Positions 1 through 8,287 of a stretch of DNA of 15,045 bases are shown piece after piece (the stretch's first letter is position 1; each line of letters starts with the position of its first letter). The notes under the pieces are model-generated. The model did not search any database, was not told the origin of the DNA, and was given only the letters and a program-made list of their open reading frames with translations. The stretch is taken from positions 1 through 15,045 of the forward strand of contig JAAYZI010000048.1 of the NCBI GenBank assembly GCA_012514925.1. Direction: 5' to 3'. A program made the translations under genes and the position numbers. This DNA comes from Deltaproteobacteria bacterium (lineage in GTDB: Bacteria > Bdellovibrionota_C > UBA2361 > JAAYZI01).

Positions 1-269
1 AGTAAAACTCATACAAACAGATACCATCACACAGACAACGTTAGGTTTTTTCATAAAACATAAAGTCATCCAATCTGGTACGACCTAATATTGGCCTTGT
101 CGCATATGCATATCTCGCGCAAAGGGTTGGCAAATTAAACTAGTAGGCTATGCGCGAGATATGTATATGTGACAAGGTTTAATTAAAGCCCAGGTTGGCA
201 AAGCCTTTCTGGTGATGGCTGGCAGTGGCGCGGAATTAAATTCACTTTCTCCAGAGAAAGTAATATTAC
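1..269 (+). repeat. Palindromic repeat, copy A (left edge cut by window)
   Basis: This is one of four long copies of a repeat family in the window and fills the 298 bases before dtd. It starts inside an 18-base palindrome box (only its last AGT is present). It then carries a small hairpin (63-67 with 82-86), a large hairpin (95-121 pairing with 151-177, 27-bp stem, 29-nt loop), a GC-rich stretch and a full box ACTTTCTCCAGAGAAAGT at 244-261. It ends at GTAATATTAC (260-269). The two non-Watson-Crick positions in the large stem are G opposite T, so both pair in plus-strand RNA. It shares with copy C a distinctive right half (AGCCTTTCTGGTGATGGC). No protein-coding content is visible. Confidence 0.85.
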
Positions 270-298
270 TAAATACTAACTAATACAGATTAACGACC

Positions 299-738
299 AT
301 GAAAGCCGTAATTCAACGAGTGAACCACGCTAATGTAAAAGTAGACGGGAAAGTCACAGGCGAAATCAAACGGGGCATCTGCATTTTAGTAGGCTTCGCC
401 CCAGGTGATGACCAGGGCAAACTAGCGCAGTTTGTGAAAAAGACCATAAACATGCGCATCTTTCCAGATGAAGCCGGGCGCTTTGACCGCTCTACTCTGG
501 AAGTCGGCGGCGGCGTGCTGTTGGTGCCGCAGTTCACACTTTACGCGACACCAGCAAAGGCCGCCGCCCTGATTTTTTCGGCGCGCTTGACCCAGCCGCT
601 GCCACTAAACTCTTTGATGAATTAATTGCCGTCTTTAATTCCAGCGGCGTAGCAGAAGTAGGAGCCGGAGTTTTCGGAGCAGATATGAAACTCACCCTCG
701 AAAACGACGGCCCTGTTACGATTATCCTTGAAATCTAA
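299..738 (+). pseudogene. dtd: D-aminoacyl-tRNA deacylase, single frameshift
   Basis: Dtd hydrolyses D-amino acids from mischarged tRNA in the cytoplasm, preventing their incorporation into protein. The first frame (299-546) encodes the N-terminal half, with family features MKAVIQRV, NMRIFPDEAGRF and QFTLYA. The reading frame then jumps back one base. From 547 the frame reads DTSKGRRPDFFGALDPA and ends with the conserved GVFGADMKL and NDGPVTIILEI, stopping at TAA 736-738. Joined, the two parts give about 146 residues, the normal Dtd length, so one base (probably a G near 545-547, GCG GAC to GCGAC) is missing. The rest of the second frame is well conserved and without stops, so this is a very recent mutation or a sequencing error; I see no slippery site for programmed frameshifting. 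The family motif SQFTLYA reads PQFTLYA here. The gene converges on the GT2 gene with two bases between the stops. No clear Shine-Dalgarno precedes the ATG. Confidence 0.9.
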
Positions 739-740
739 CG

Positions 741-1487
741 CTACCCCTCAAACAACTCCGACTTAACCCATCCCCACTTGCACAGCCGGAACATTAACGC
801 CGTATAAAGACAGCCCAGCCCATATTTAAGACTGCGTGTGAAGTTAATCGAAGAAGCTTCCTCAAAATACTTAGTGGGACAGCTAATCTCTCCAATCACA
901 TGCCCCTGCCAAGCGATCTGGCAAAGCATCTGATTATCGAAAAGAAAATCATCGCTGTTCTTATGAAGAGGAAGCGATTCGAGAAGCTCTCGCGAGAAAG
1001 CGCGGTAACCAGTATGATACTCCGACAGCTTGGCACCAATCATCACATTCTGTAAGAACGTCAAAATACGATTGCTGACATACTTGTACAGCGGCATCCC
1101 GCCCTGCAGCGCGCGCCCTCCCAAAATCCTAGAAGCGATGACGCAAGGATAAATCCCACTCGCAATAAGTGCCGCCATGGCCGGCACCAGCTTAGGTGTA
1201 TACTGATAATCCGGATGCACCATAATTACGATATCGGCTCCGTGCTCCAACGCTATTTTGTAGCAAGACTTTTGATTACCTCCGTAACCCTTGTTCTTTT
1301 CATGCACTTGAACCAATGTTTGCGGCAAGGTGCGCGCCATTTCCGCAGTGCGGTCCTGGCTGGCGTCATCGACCACCACCACCAAGTCCACGATGCCTTG
1401 CTCCATGACTTCATCATAGGTCCGGCGCAACGTTTCCTCGGCATTATATGCCGGCATCACCACCACAATTTTTTTGCCTTTAAACAT
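741..1487 (-). CDS. GT2-family glycosyltransferase (polyprenyl-phosphate sugar synthase-like)
   Basis: A 248-residue GT-A fold glycosyltransferase of family 2, likely using a nucleotide sugar at the inner face of the membrane. Visible parts are the N-terminal nucleotide-binding strand KIVVVMPAYNAEETL (about residues 6-20), VVVDDASQDRT (about 37-47) and KNKGYGGNQKSCYKIAL, where GYGGN resembles the G-N-G-ALR segment of dolichol-phosphate mannose synthase-like enzymes. The usual DxD metal motif is replaced by MVHPDYQYTP. The C-terminal part has YHTGYRAFSRELL and then a short hydrophobic stretch (LGCLYTALMFRL), but no multi-pass membrane domain, so the protein is probably cytosolic or peripheral. 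It is the last gene of the minus-strand operon. Its ATG lies inside the end of rarA (8-base overlap) and is preceded by GGAAGAGGA. The acceptor is unknown: lipid carrier, polysaccharide or glycolipid are all possible. Confidence 0.85.
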   Translation of the reverse strand: MFKGKKIVVVMPAYNAEETLRRTYDEVMEQGIVDLVVVVDDASQDRTAEMARTLPQTLVQVHEKNKGYGGNQKSCYKIALEHGADIVIMVHPDYQYTPKLVPAMAALIASGIYPCVIASRILGGRALQGGMPLYKYVSNRILTFLQNVMIGAKLSEYHTGYRAFSRELLESLPLHKNSDDFLFDNQMLCQIAWQGHVIGEISCPTKYFEEASSINFTRSLKYGLGCLYTALMFRLCKWGWVKSELFEG

Positions 1488-2793
1488 TCCTCTTCCTTAA
1501 ACTCCGAAAATAATCCAACCGCTCTTTAATCATCTTTTCATAGCCACGCTCCGTGGGCTCATAGAATATCGTGCCCTCCAGTTCATCTGGAAGATAACAA
1601 ACCTGCGGCGCAAAGCCCCCACTGGTGCTGTGCGGATAAATGTACTCCTTACCGTATCCAAACTCTTCCATCAACTTGGTCGGCGCATTTCTTAAATGCA
1701 GTGGCACCTCAACCTTAGCTCGCTCCTTAACCGCAGCCACTGCTGCATGCATAGCCATGTAACTGCGGTTTGATTTAGGCGCAGACGCCAAATAAGTGAT
1801 GCACTGCGCGATTACTATTCTACCCTCTGGCAGCCCCAACCGTTCAAATGCCTCTGCAGTAGCTAGCGCAAGCTGCAGCGCGCGCGGGTCCGCGTTGCTG
1901 ATATCCTCGCTCGCAAAGATGATCATGCGTCGGATTAAAAAACGTGCATCTTCTCCACTCTCCAACATGCGAAAGCCCCAAAACAGCGCCGCGTCCGGAT
2001 CGCTACCGCGCATGCTTTTTATAAAGGCCGAGATCATATTGTAGTGTTCTTCCCCGCTACGATCATAAAACAGCGTCTTTTGATCTTGTAGGAAGTTCTG
2101 TAGCTGCGACCTGGTCACGACCCCTTCCTTAAGCGGGAACCCCTCCACCAGATTCAAAAGCCTCCTGGCGTCTCCTCCCGCGTAGGAACAAGCCACCTCC
2201 AGCGCTTCCTTCTCAAATTTAAGCCCCAACTCACGCGCCGCGCCCTCTAAAATCCGTCCTAAAGACACATCAGAGAGGGGCGGCAACTGAATTACCTTGA
2301 CACGTGAAAGCAACGCGCCGGTAAGATAAAATGATGGGTTCTCAGTCGTGGCACCGATTAAAATAATCGTACCGGCCTCAATGTGGGGCAAAAAGGCGTC
2401 CTGCTGCGCGCGATTGAAACGATGGATCTCATCTACAAACAAAATCGTCCTGCGCCTGACCAGCTTAGCCTGAGCTACAACCTCACGCACCTCTTTAACT
2501 CCGGCCAGTACCGCAGAGAACTCCACAAAGCGCGCCTCGTAAGAGTTCCCGATCAGCTTGGCCAGGGTGGTTTTGCCGCTGCCGGGGGGCCCCCACAGCA
2601 CCATCGAAGGAGGATTGCCACTCCCGCTTTTTAGCTGCGCAATTAAATTGGCATCAATCGCCTCAATCCCCTGGAAGGCATCCCAAGACTTGGGGCGCAG
2701 CCGGTCGGCCAAGGGCTGATAGGCCCGCTCCTCACCACCTGAATTTAAATCTTCAAAAAGCTCCAGATTCTTGGACACTGATCTATTTCCCAA
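1480..2793 (-). CDS. rarA: Replication-associated recombination protein A (AAA+ ATPase)
   Basis: RarA (MgsA) is a clamp-loader-like AAA+ ATPase that acts at stalled replication forks with SSB. The protein has 437 residues, the usual size. After an N-terminal tail comes PLADRLRPKSWDAF (residues 27-40), then Walker A GPPGSGKTT (68-76), Walker B ILFVDEIHRFN (DEIH at 121-124) and sensor-1 region GATTENPSF. The C-terminal half carries the family segments DFLFYDRSGE-like LFYDRSGEEHYNMISAFIKSMRGSDPDAA and LHLRNAPTKLMEEFGYGKEYIYPH, which separate RarA from clamp loaders and RuvB. The segment that reads GQ-H-LG in most RarA proteins is altered to FQGIEAID. The start is uncertain: TTG at 2793 overlaps the M20 gene by 11 bases, while GTG at 2778 would begin four bases after the M20 stop. 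The gene is fourth in the operon. Confidence 0.95.
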   Translation of the reverse strand: MGNRSVSKNLELFEDLNSGGEERAYQPLADRLRPKSWDAFQGIEAIDANLIAQLKSGSGNPPSMVLWGPPGSGKTTLAKLIGNSYEARFVEFSAVLAGVKEVREVVAQAKLVRRRTILFVDEIHRFNRAQQDAFLPHIEAGTIILIGATTENPSFYLTGALLSRVKVIQLPPLSDVSLGRILEGAARELGLKFEKEALEVACSYAGGDARRLLNLVEGFPLKEGVVTRSQLQNFLQDQKTLFYDRSGEEHYNMISAFIKSMRGSDPDAALFWGFRMLESGEDARFLIRRMIIFASEDISNADPRALQLALATAEAFERLGLPEGRIVIAQCITYLASAPKSNRSYMAMHAAVAAVKERAKVEVPLHLRNAPTKLMEEFGYGKEYIYPHSTSGGFAPQVCYLPDELEGTIFYEPTERGYEKMIKERLDYFRSLRKRNV

Positions 2794-4162
2794 GCTCTTG
2801 CAGCATCATGGCACCGTAAAGAAAAGTGCACTTAAATTGCTCAATTGAAAAATTCTCGTTGGGGGCATGAATGTTATTCTCATCCAAGCCAAATCCCACC
2901 AGTAGAACATCCTCCCCAATGATCTCCGCCAGGTCAGCCACAATCGGAATGCTTGCGCCGCACCAACCAAAAACCGGCTCGCATCCGCACAGCTCGCTTA
3001 ACACCCGTACAGCCCTCTGCACCACCTCTCCATCCACATCCCTACGCACCGCAGGACCTGCGATCTCTATGTCGGAGAACTTAAGCTGCAAAGCGCTCGG
3101 CGCATTTTCCCTAAGATGCGCTAAAATCAGATCCAGCACCCTGTGAGGGTCCTGTCCGGCCACCAACCGCGCTGTCAATTTGGCAAAAGCTTCAGAGGGA
3201 ATAATCGTCTTCTGTCCCGCGCCCCCATACCCGCTATGAATACCGTTAACATCAAGGGTCGGCCTAAGACTCACACGTTCATTCGGGGATAAATCCACTT
3301 CGCCCCCAAGTGGGTCCACCCCGATCTCACGTTTGTAGGCGGAGGCATCAAAGGGAGTCCGCGCTAAAAGCTCCCGCTCCTTGGCGCTGACCGGCAAGAC
3401 GCCATCATAAAAGCCTTTTACGGCGACGCTGCCGTCCGGCTGATGCAGGCTTGCCAACAGCACAGCCAGCTCACGCGCTGGATTCGGCGCAAGCCCGCCA
3501 TGCATGCCCGAGTGCAGATCACGGGTAAGGCCACCCAGCCAAACCGTGCACCCCACCAAACCTCTAAGCCCCACCACAATCGCAGGAATCCCCGGCGCGG
3601 CAAAACCGGTATCACACACCATTAATACATCGGCGCCAATCTTACTACGCCACTGGGGCAAGCTCTCGCGTATGGCGGCGCTGCCACACTCTTCTTCTCC
3701 CTCCAAGAGTAATTTAACGGAGCACTCCAAGGCGCCTTCTCGAATCAGCACTTCAAGCGCCTTTAAAATCGCAAACAACTGTCCTTTGTTGTCCTGCGCG
3801 CCTCGCGCATAGATTCGTCCGTCTCTAAGTTCAGGCGAAAAAGGCTCACTCTGCCACAAGTCTAACGGATCAACCGGCTGAACGTCGTAATGACCGTAAA
3901 AAAGTACAGTCTTTTTTCCAGGACGGCCGGTATACTCCGCAAAGACCACCGGTTTTGAAGATGTCTCAAGCAGTTCAGACTTAAACCCAATCTGTTGCAA
4001 ATGCCGCCCCAGCCATTCGGCACACGCTTGACAATCGGCCTGATACTCCGTCTCAATGCTGATGCTTGGAAACGAGAGCAGCTCCTTCCACTCCTCAACA
4101 AAGCGCCCTTGATCTCTCTCAAAGATTAAACCGAGTTTGCTTTGATCGATTTTTACGCTCAT
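2783..4162 (-). CDS. M20 family dipeptidase (zinc metallopeptidase)
   Basis: A 459-residue cytosolic M20 di-zinc peptidase of the CNDP/DUG1-like dipeptidase group. The metal site is complete: H91 and catalytic D93 in YGHYDVQP, bridging D124 in RGAQDNKGQ, E157/E158 in EGEEECGS as general base and ligand, D184 in VCDTG, and H432 in IHAPNENF. The dimerisation/lid domain includes DLHSGMHGG (H217), which reaches the partner active site in this family, and SGYGGAGQKTIIP. ATG at 4162 lies six bases after the metX stop and is preceded by a G-rich stretch; the 3' end overlaps the rarA start. Position next to metX/metY could indicate recycling of Cys- or Met-containing dipeptides, but substrate cannot be read from sequence. 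No signal peptide is seen. Confidence 0.93.
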   Translation of the reverse strand: MSVKIDQSKLGLIFERDQGRFVEEWKELLSFPSISIETEYQADCQACAEWLGRHLQQIGFKSELLETSSKPVVFAEYTGRPGKKTVLFYGHYDVQPVDPLDLWQSEPFSPELRDGRIYARGAQDNKGQLFAILKALEVLIREGALECSVKLLLEGEEECGSAAIRESLPQWRSKIGADVLMVCDTGFAAPGIPAIVVGLRGLVGCTVWLGGLTRDLHSGMHGGLAPNPARELAVLLASLHQPDGSVAVKGFYDGVLPVSAKERELLARTPFDASAYKREIGVDPLGGEVDLSPNERVSLRPTLDVNGIHSGYGGAGQKTIIPSEAFAKLTARLVAGQDPHRVLDLILAHLRENAPSALQLKFSDIEIAGPAVRRDVDGEVVQRAVRVLSELCGCEPVFGWCGASIPIVADLAEIIGEDVLLVGFGLDENNIHAPNENFSIEQFKCTFLYGAMMLQELGK

Positions 4163-4168
4163 ACAATC

Positions 4169-5332
4169 TTACCCCCACCAATCCTCTTCCAACGCATGAC
4201 TTAAATGCGGCACAAAAAGCTCGGCCTCCGTAAGAAAAGAATCGTGCCCCTTCTGCGAGTGCACGGTTACATACCGCACCGGCACCTTCGCAGCGCGCAG
4301 CTCTTTTACCATGAAGCTCTGCTCCTCGGGAAAAAAGCACACGTCCGAATCAATGCTGAACACCATAAAGCGCTGGGAGCGGCACGGCTCAAATAGCTCG
4401 CCGAAAGAACTCACGGCGGCATCGGCTAGCAGATCGATGCTCTGCCATACTCCCATCAGGCAAAGATATGTATTAGCATCAAAGCGGCGTACGAATTTCC
4501 TGCCCTGATGCAGCATGTATGATTCAATCTGATGGGTCAGTTCATACTGTCCGAAATCGTACTCACGATTAAGCATTTTACGCGCTCGCACCTCAATAGT
4601 TTCGAGCGACACAAAAGTTTTATGTCCAATCATACGGGCTAAAGCCAGTCCTTTCTGGGGTCCGTCTGTGCCGTAGTAATCTCCTCCGCAAAAATCTGTA
4701 TCGAACTCGATCGCGCAGATCTGCTCGAAATTGTGGATACGCTGAAGAGAGGTCACCATCAGCCCCGAACCTATCGGCATCACAATCCCCACACGCTGCG
4801 GGTAGCGTGTGGCAAAACTAATCGCGGCCATTCCGCCCAAGGAAGTCCCCACCACTGCGTGCAAACGCTGAATTCCCAAGTGATCCAAAAGCTGCACCTG
4901 TGAATCCACGATATCGGCCAGCGTAATCCACGGAAAAGCACTGCCATACGGACGTCCGCTGAGTGGATCCACCGAGGCAGGGCCGGTGGACCCGTAGCAA
5001 CTGCCCAAAAAGTTGGCGCACACCACAAAATAACGGCTGGTATCCAAGGCGCGACCGGGTCCGATAAATTTATCCCACCATCCTACCTGACAATCCTCAG
5101 TCCAGCGCCCACCTAGCCCCGGCACCTCAACATTAAATCCGGCAGCGTGTTGACTACCCGAAAGCGCATGGAAGACCAAAATCGCGTTATCTTTAGCGTT
5201 ATTTAAAACGCCGTAAGTTTCATAGGCTAGAGTGGCACTATTTAACACCCCCCCACGACGCAGTTTGAGCGGAGCATCCTGCGTGGCTATCTCTAAAAAG
5301 CGGCTCTGTACTTCTCCTACTCCACTAGACAT
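4169..5332 (-). CDS. metX: Homoserine O-acyltransferase (MetX family)
   Basis: MetX transfers an acyl group, normally acetyl from acetyl-CoA, to homoserine, the committed step of methionine synthesis. The protein has 387 residues with an alpha/beta-hydrolase fold. The nucleophile S164 lies in VVGTSLGGMAA, the acid is D330 in FSIDSDVCFFPEEQ and the histidine is H363 in QKGHDSFLTE. The family signature GSTGPASVDP (about 114-123) is present. Some MetX-family enzymes use succinyl-CoA, or act on serine, so acyl specificity is inferred from the neighbour metY, which uses O-acetylhomoserine. The ATG lies eight bases after the metY stop, and its G-rich ribosome site (AGGGGG) overlaps that stop, so the two are probably translationally coupled. 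Confidence 0.95.
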   Translation of the reverse strand: MSSGVGEVQSRFLEIATQDAPLKLRRGGVLNSATLAYETYGVLNNAKDNAILVFHALSGSQHAAGFNVEVPGLGGRWTEDCQVGWWDKFIGPGRALDTSRYFVVCANFLGSCYGSTGPASVDPLSGRPYGSAFPWITLADIVDSQVQLLDHLGIQRLHAVVGTSLGGMAAISFATRYPQRVGIVMPIGSGLMVTSLQRIHNFEQICAIEFDTDFCGGDYYGTDGPQKGLALARMIGHKTFVSLETIEVRARKMLNREYDFGQYELTHQIESYMLHQGRKFVRRFDANTYLCLMGVWQSIDLLADAAVSSFGELFEPCRSQRFMVFSIDSDVCFFPEEQSFMVKELRAAKVPVRYVTVHSQKGHDSFLTEAELFVPHLSHALEEDWWG

Positions 5333-5340
5333 AACACCCC

Positions 5341-6621
5341 CTACGCTTGCAGCGCGGCAAAAGCCTGCTCCAGATCTGAAATAATGTCGTCGATATGTTC
5401 AATCCCAATTGATAGCCTAATTAGATCAGGAGAGATCCCGCCCAGGCGCTGCTGCTCCGCGCTAAGCTGAGCATGTGTGGTGCTGGCAGGATGAATTGCC
5501 AAACTCTTTGCGTCTCCAACATTAGCCACATGACTAAAGAGTTTTAGACTTTCAATCCAGCGCACTCCCGCCTGACGCCCTCCTTTAATGCCGAAAACCA
5601 CCATTCCCCCAAACCCCCGCTTTAAGTATTTTTGAGCAGTAGCAAACGCGGGGTCAGACTCCAATCCGGGATACCGCACCCAAGCAACCTGGGCATGCGC
5701 CTTCAAAAATTCAGCAACCGCCATGGCATTCTGACAGTGCCGCTGCATGCGTAACGGCAGCGTTTCGATTCCCTGCAAAATTATCCACGCGTTATCGGGC
5801 GAGAGACAAGCTCCCAGATTACGAAGCGGCACCAACCGCATACGCACTATAAAAGCAAGCTTTGAAAGCTCGCCAAAGTCATGCGCAAAACGCAAGTCAT
5901 GGTAGCTTGGCTCTGGCTCATTAAAAAGCGGAAAATCTCCCCGGCTCCAATCGAAGCGGCCTGAATCAACTACAACCCCTCCCAGTGCAGAGCCATGCCC
6001 TCCTAACCATTTAGTCATGGAGTGCACCACAATCGAAGCGCCGTATTCAATCGGCCTAAGCAGATAGGGCGTCGTAAAAGTTGAATCCACAACCAATGGA
6101 ACGCCGTGCTCGGCCGCAACCGCGGCAACGCTCTCCAGGTCAATCATATCCAGCGCCGGATTACCAAGAGTTTCAACGTAAATCAGCTTGGTTTTGGGAG
6201 TAAGGGCGCGCTTAAAACTATCTAACTGAAGTGGCTCCACAAAATGGGTTTTAATCCCAAACTGCGGCAAGATGTCATTGAACATGGTAAAGCTGCCGCC
6301 ATATAAATTGGCGGCGGAAACTATTTCGTCTCCGGCGCGACAGATGTTTATGACCGTATTGAAGATCGCGCTCATGCCGGAAGCCAGCACCAACGCCGCC
6401 GCGCCCCCCTCCATAGCAGCCACACGTTTTTCGAGCAGATCGTGGGTAGGATTCGTCAGCCGGGTATATATATTTCCAACCTCCTTTACGGCGAAAAGAT
6501 CGGCGGCATGCGCAGTGCTTTTAAAATGATAGGCTGCCGTACGGTAAACCGGCTGACCGCACGACAAGCTAGATGGATCAAGTTCCTGGCCTGCATGCAG
6601 GCAAAGTGTTTCAAGCTTCAC
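5341..6621 (-). CDS. metY: O-acetylhomoserine sulfhydrylase (PLP enzyme)
   Basis: MetY condenses O-acetylhomoserine with sulfide to give homocysteine, using pyridoxal phosphate. The 426-residue length fits the MetY/Met17 branch of the Cys/Met metabolism PLP family, longer than the roughly 390-residue cystathionine enzymes. The PLP lysine is K204 in VVHSMTKWLGGHG; YTRLTNPTHDLLEKRVAAMEGG (residues 52-73) and ASGMSAIF are the expected phosphate-binding segments, and VDSTFTTPYLLRP contains the cofactor-contacting Asp. The start is GTG at 6621, preceded six bases upstream by a strong AAGGAGG. It is the first gene of the five-gene minus-strand operon, and with metX it forms a direct-sulfhydrylation pathway. 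No SAM riboswitch-like fold is evident upstream. Confidence 0.95.
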   Translation of the reverse strand: MKLETLCLHAGQELDPSSLSCGQPVYRTAAYHFKSTAHAADLFAVKEVGNIYTRLTNPTHDLLEKRVAAMEGGAAALVLASGMSAIFNTVINICRAGDEIVSAANLYGGSFTMFNDILPQFGIKTHFVEPLQLDSFKRALTPKTKLIYVETLGNPALDMIDLESVAAVAAEHGVPLVVDSTFTTPYLLRPIEYGASIVVHSMTKWLGGHGSALGGVVVDSGRFDWSRGDFPLFNEPEPSYHDLRFAHDFGELSKLAFIVRMRLVPLRNLGACLSPDNAWIILQGIETLPLRMQRHCQNAMAVAEFLKAHAQVAWVRYPGLESDPAFATAQKYLKRGFGGMVVFGIKGGRQAGVRWIESLKLFSHVANVGDAKSLAIHPASTTHAQLSAEQQRLGGISPDLIRLSIGIEHIDDIISDLEQAFAALQA

Positions 6622-6719
6622 AAGCTTCCTCCTTATTACACAAACGCGCCGCCCTCAGCGCAAAACGACGATACTTGATCATAAAACATGAAGCAAAATA
6701 CGGAACGTGAATTTTTAAC

Positions 6720-6745
6720 GTAACCGTTTAGGTGTGGAATTAATT
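6720..6745 (+). repeat. Orphan terminal repeat of the palindromic element family
   Basis: GTAACCGTT (6720-6728), five unlike bases, then GTGGAATTAATT (6734-6745) matches the left end of element D (13871-13896) at 21 of 26 positions with identical spacing. The sequence then diverges, with no box or hairpin. A poor candidate for a matching right end is CCATTGCAGTTAC ending at 6836, which would make a 117-bp miniature element similar in size to the one at 11313-11414. It lies in the 238-base region between metY and the GH57 gene. Confidence 0.55.
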
Positions 6746-6859
6746 CTAAACCAGAAACGCTATAACACTGTTTACTACCGGCCCAAGCCGCCAAGCTTCC
6801 ATGCTGTTGAAAAGTATGCTAATCCATTGCAGTTACGCTTTTTAAAGGCAACCAACGCT

Positions 6860-8080
6860 ATGACAGAAATTTACCACGCCCTCGGTCTCAACATGCATCA
6901 GCCCCTTGGCAACTTGATTGAACTTCACAACTCCGAGGAGCGATGGGAAGCTAAGCAAATTCTCTGGGCTTATGACCGCCCAGTGCGCATGTTGGAAGTG
7001 CAACGCGATATCGCCAGAATTCACATGTCTTTCTCCGGGACTTTGCTAAAACAACTTGAAGACCCCGGTCTGCGCGAAACTTTTCAGGATGTTATTAATA
7101 TTGAAGAGCTTTTAAATCAGTACCAAAACTCCAACATCGAATTCGTTGGAACAGGGCTGTATCATCCGGTTTATCCGCTGGTGCCTGCCGCCGATTGGGA
7201 TGCGCACACTTCCTGGTGGCAAGGACTAGGTCGCCACCTTCTAGGCCGCGATAAATTCCAAGGATTTTGGCCCCCGGAAATGGGGTTTTGCATGGAAATG
7301 ATCCCCATGCTGAAACGCCATGGCTACCGTTACACGCTTGTAGATTGCTGGTACATTAAGCCCAAGCGCGAAATGCGCTGGGAGGAGCGCCGCTACCGTC
7401 CATATATAGCTAGATACGATGGGGCCGAAATCATCGTAGTGCCTAGGGACCGCGAGCTCTCAGACGCCCAGCTCTCCGGCTTGGATCCAGGTTGGTTTCA
7501 ACACGAGGTGTATGAACGGACCAAATGGTGCGACTTCCCAGCGCTGGTTACTACTTGGACAGATGGCGAGAACGGAGGGTGGTTTCGCACCACCAACTTA
7601 GAGAGCAATTTCTGGGGATGCTTCTACGGAGAGCTTTTGAACCGTTTTCGGGCCGGCACTCTGGGGTTTACCCCCATCCATATCAGCGAATACTTGGACC
7701 GCTTTCCGCCCCAAGAAGAGGTGGAGATCCACCGCGGAGCTTGGAACACGGGGACGCATTGGGGAGGCGACTTTACCCAATGGACCGGCTCTCTCCTTCA
7801 GAAAAAAGGCTGGGATACCATCCGGGATGCAAGCGCCTATTATCAGCGAGTCAAGAACGCCTTCGACCGCCTAAGCCCCTTCGCTGATAATCCTGATGAG
7901 ATCAAGGATTTAATCGTGCAGGCTTACGACCGCCTGCTAACCGCCGAGACTAGCTGCAACTTTTACTGGGGTAGCCGCTGGGTGCACCGATCCTTCGACG
8001 AAGTCGAACAGGTTTATTACCTCCTGGACACCGCCATGAAACAGCTTGAAAGGCGTGCTGAAGGTGTGACAGTCCAGTGA
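6860..8080 (+). CDS. Glycoside hydrolase family 57 protein (alpha-glucan-active)
   Basis: GH57 enzymes are retaining alpha-amylases, 4-alpha-glucanotransferases, branching enzymes or alpha-galactosidases with an incomplete TIM barrel. From ATG 6860 the protein has 406 residues. It shows motif 1 HQP (13-15), motif 2 EFVGTGLYHPVYPL, motif 3 FWPPEMGF with the likely nucleophile E140, and motif 4 TTWTDGENGG with likely acid D235; FYWGSRWVHRSFDEVEQ falls in the C-terminal helical part. No signal peptide is visible, so it is probably cytosolic and acts on storage or imported glucan. An open frame extends to a GTG at 6734, but that codon lies inside a repeat remnant. The HQP strand is normally within about 15 residues of the N terminus, so I favour 6860, with a weak AAAGG upstream. 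The exact activity cannot be assigned: the catalytic pair is seen, but not the substrate specificity. Confidence 0.85.
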   Translation: MTEIYHALGLNMHQPLGNLIELHNSEERWEAKQILWAYDRPVRMLEVQRDIARIHMSFSGTLLKQLEDPGLRETFQDVINIEELLNQYQNSNIEFVGTGLYHPVYPLVPAADWDAHTSWWQGLGRHLLGRDKFQGFWPPEMGFCMEMIPMLKRHGYRYTLVDCWYIKPKREMRWEERRYRPYIARYDGAEIIVVPRDRELSDAQLSGLDPGWFQHEVYERTKWCDFPALVTTWTDGENGGWFRTTNLESNFWGCFYGELLNRFRAGTLGFTPIHISEYLDRFPPQEEVEIHRGAWNTGTHWGGDFTQWTGSLLQKKGWDTIRDASAYYQRVKNAFDRLSPFADNPDEIKDLIVQAYDRLLTAETSCNFYWGSRWVHRSFDEVEQVYYLLDTAMKQLERRAEGVTVQ

Positions 8081-8287
8081 CATCGGCCGATTAGCTCCCG
8101 GGGGTAAAAACACTATTCGTTCACAAACGGTATCTTTTTAGTCAGGGTGCAAAAAAAATCGACTTGGTGCATATTATGGAGATACTCGTCAGTTAATGTG
8201 AAAATCCCGCGTGGGGATACACCCCAAACCTAAGGAAGGGGCGACCAACTTACTGGCGAAAATCCACTAGAGATACGGAAGACTGCC
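8081..8287 (+). other. Intergenic leader before the receiver gene
   Basis: These 207 bases between the GH57 stop and the receiver gene are long for this compact plus-strand cluster. They contain a perfect 10-base palindrome ATCGGCCGAT (8082-8091) just after the GH57 stop, a short stem CGTT/AACG followed by TCTTTTT (8118-8139), and a hairpin TGGGG/CCCCA with a 5-nt loop (8212-8226), then GGAAG before the ATG. I do not recognise a known riboswitch, tRNA or small RNA here. Confidence 0.4.

Noticed and set aside
1215..1529. Plus-strand open frame opposite GT2 and rarA
   Set aside because: Histidine-rich shadow frame of well-supported minus-strand genes.
6622..6719. SAM riboswitch or clear promoter upstream of metY
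   Set aside because: No SAM aptamer elements recognised; a TATGAT at minus-strand 6680s has no convincing -35 partner.
8226..8275. ZTP-type riboswitch, because of GGGGCGACC and ACTGGCGA
   Set aside because: The downstream conserved part of the motif is absent and the downstream gene is a receiver protein, not a purine gene.
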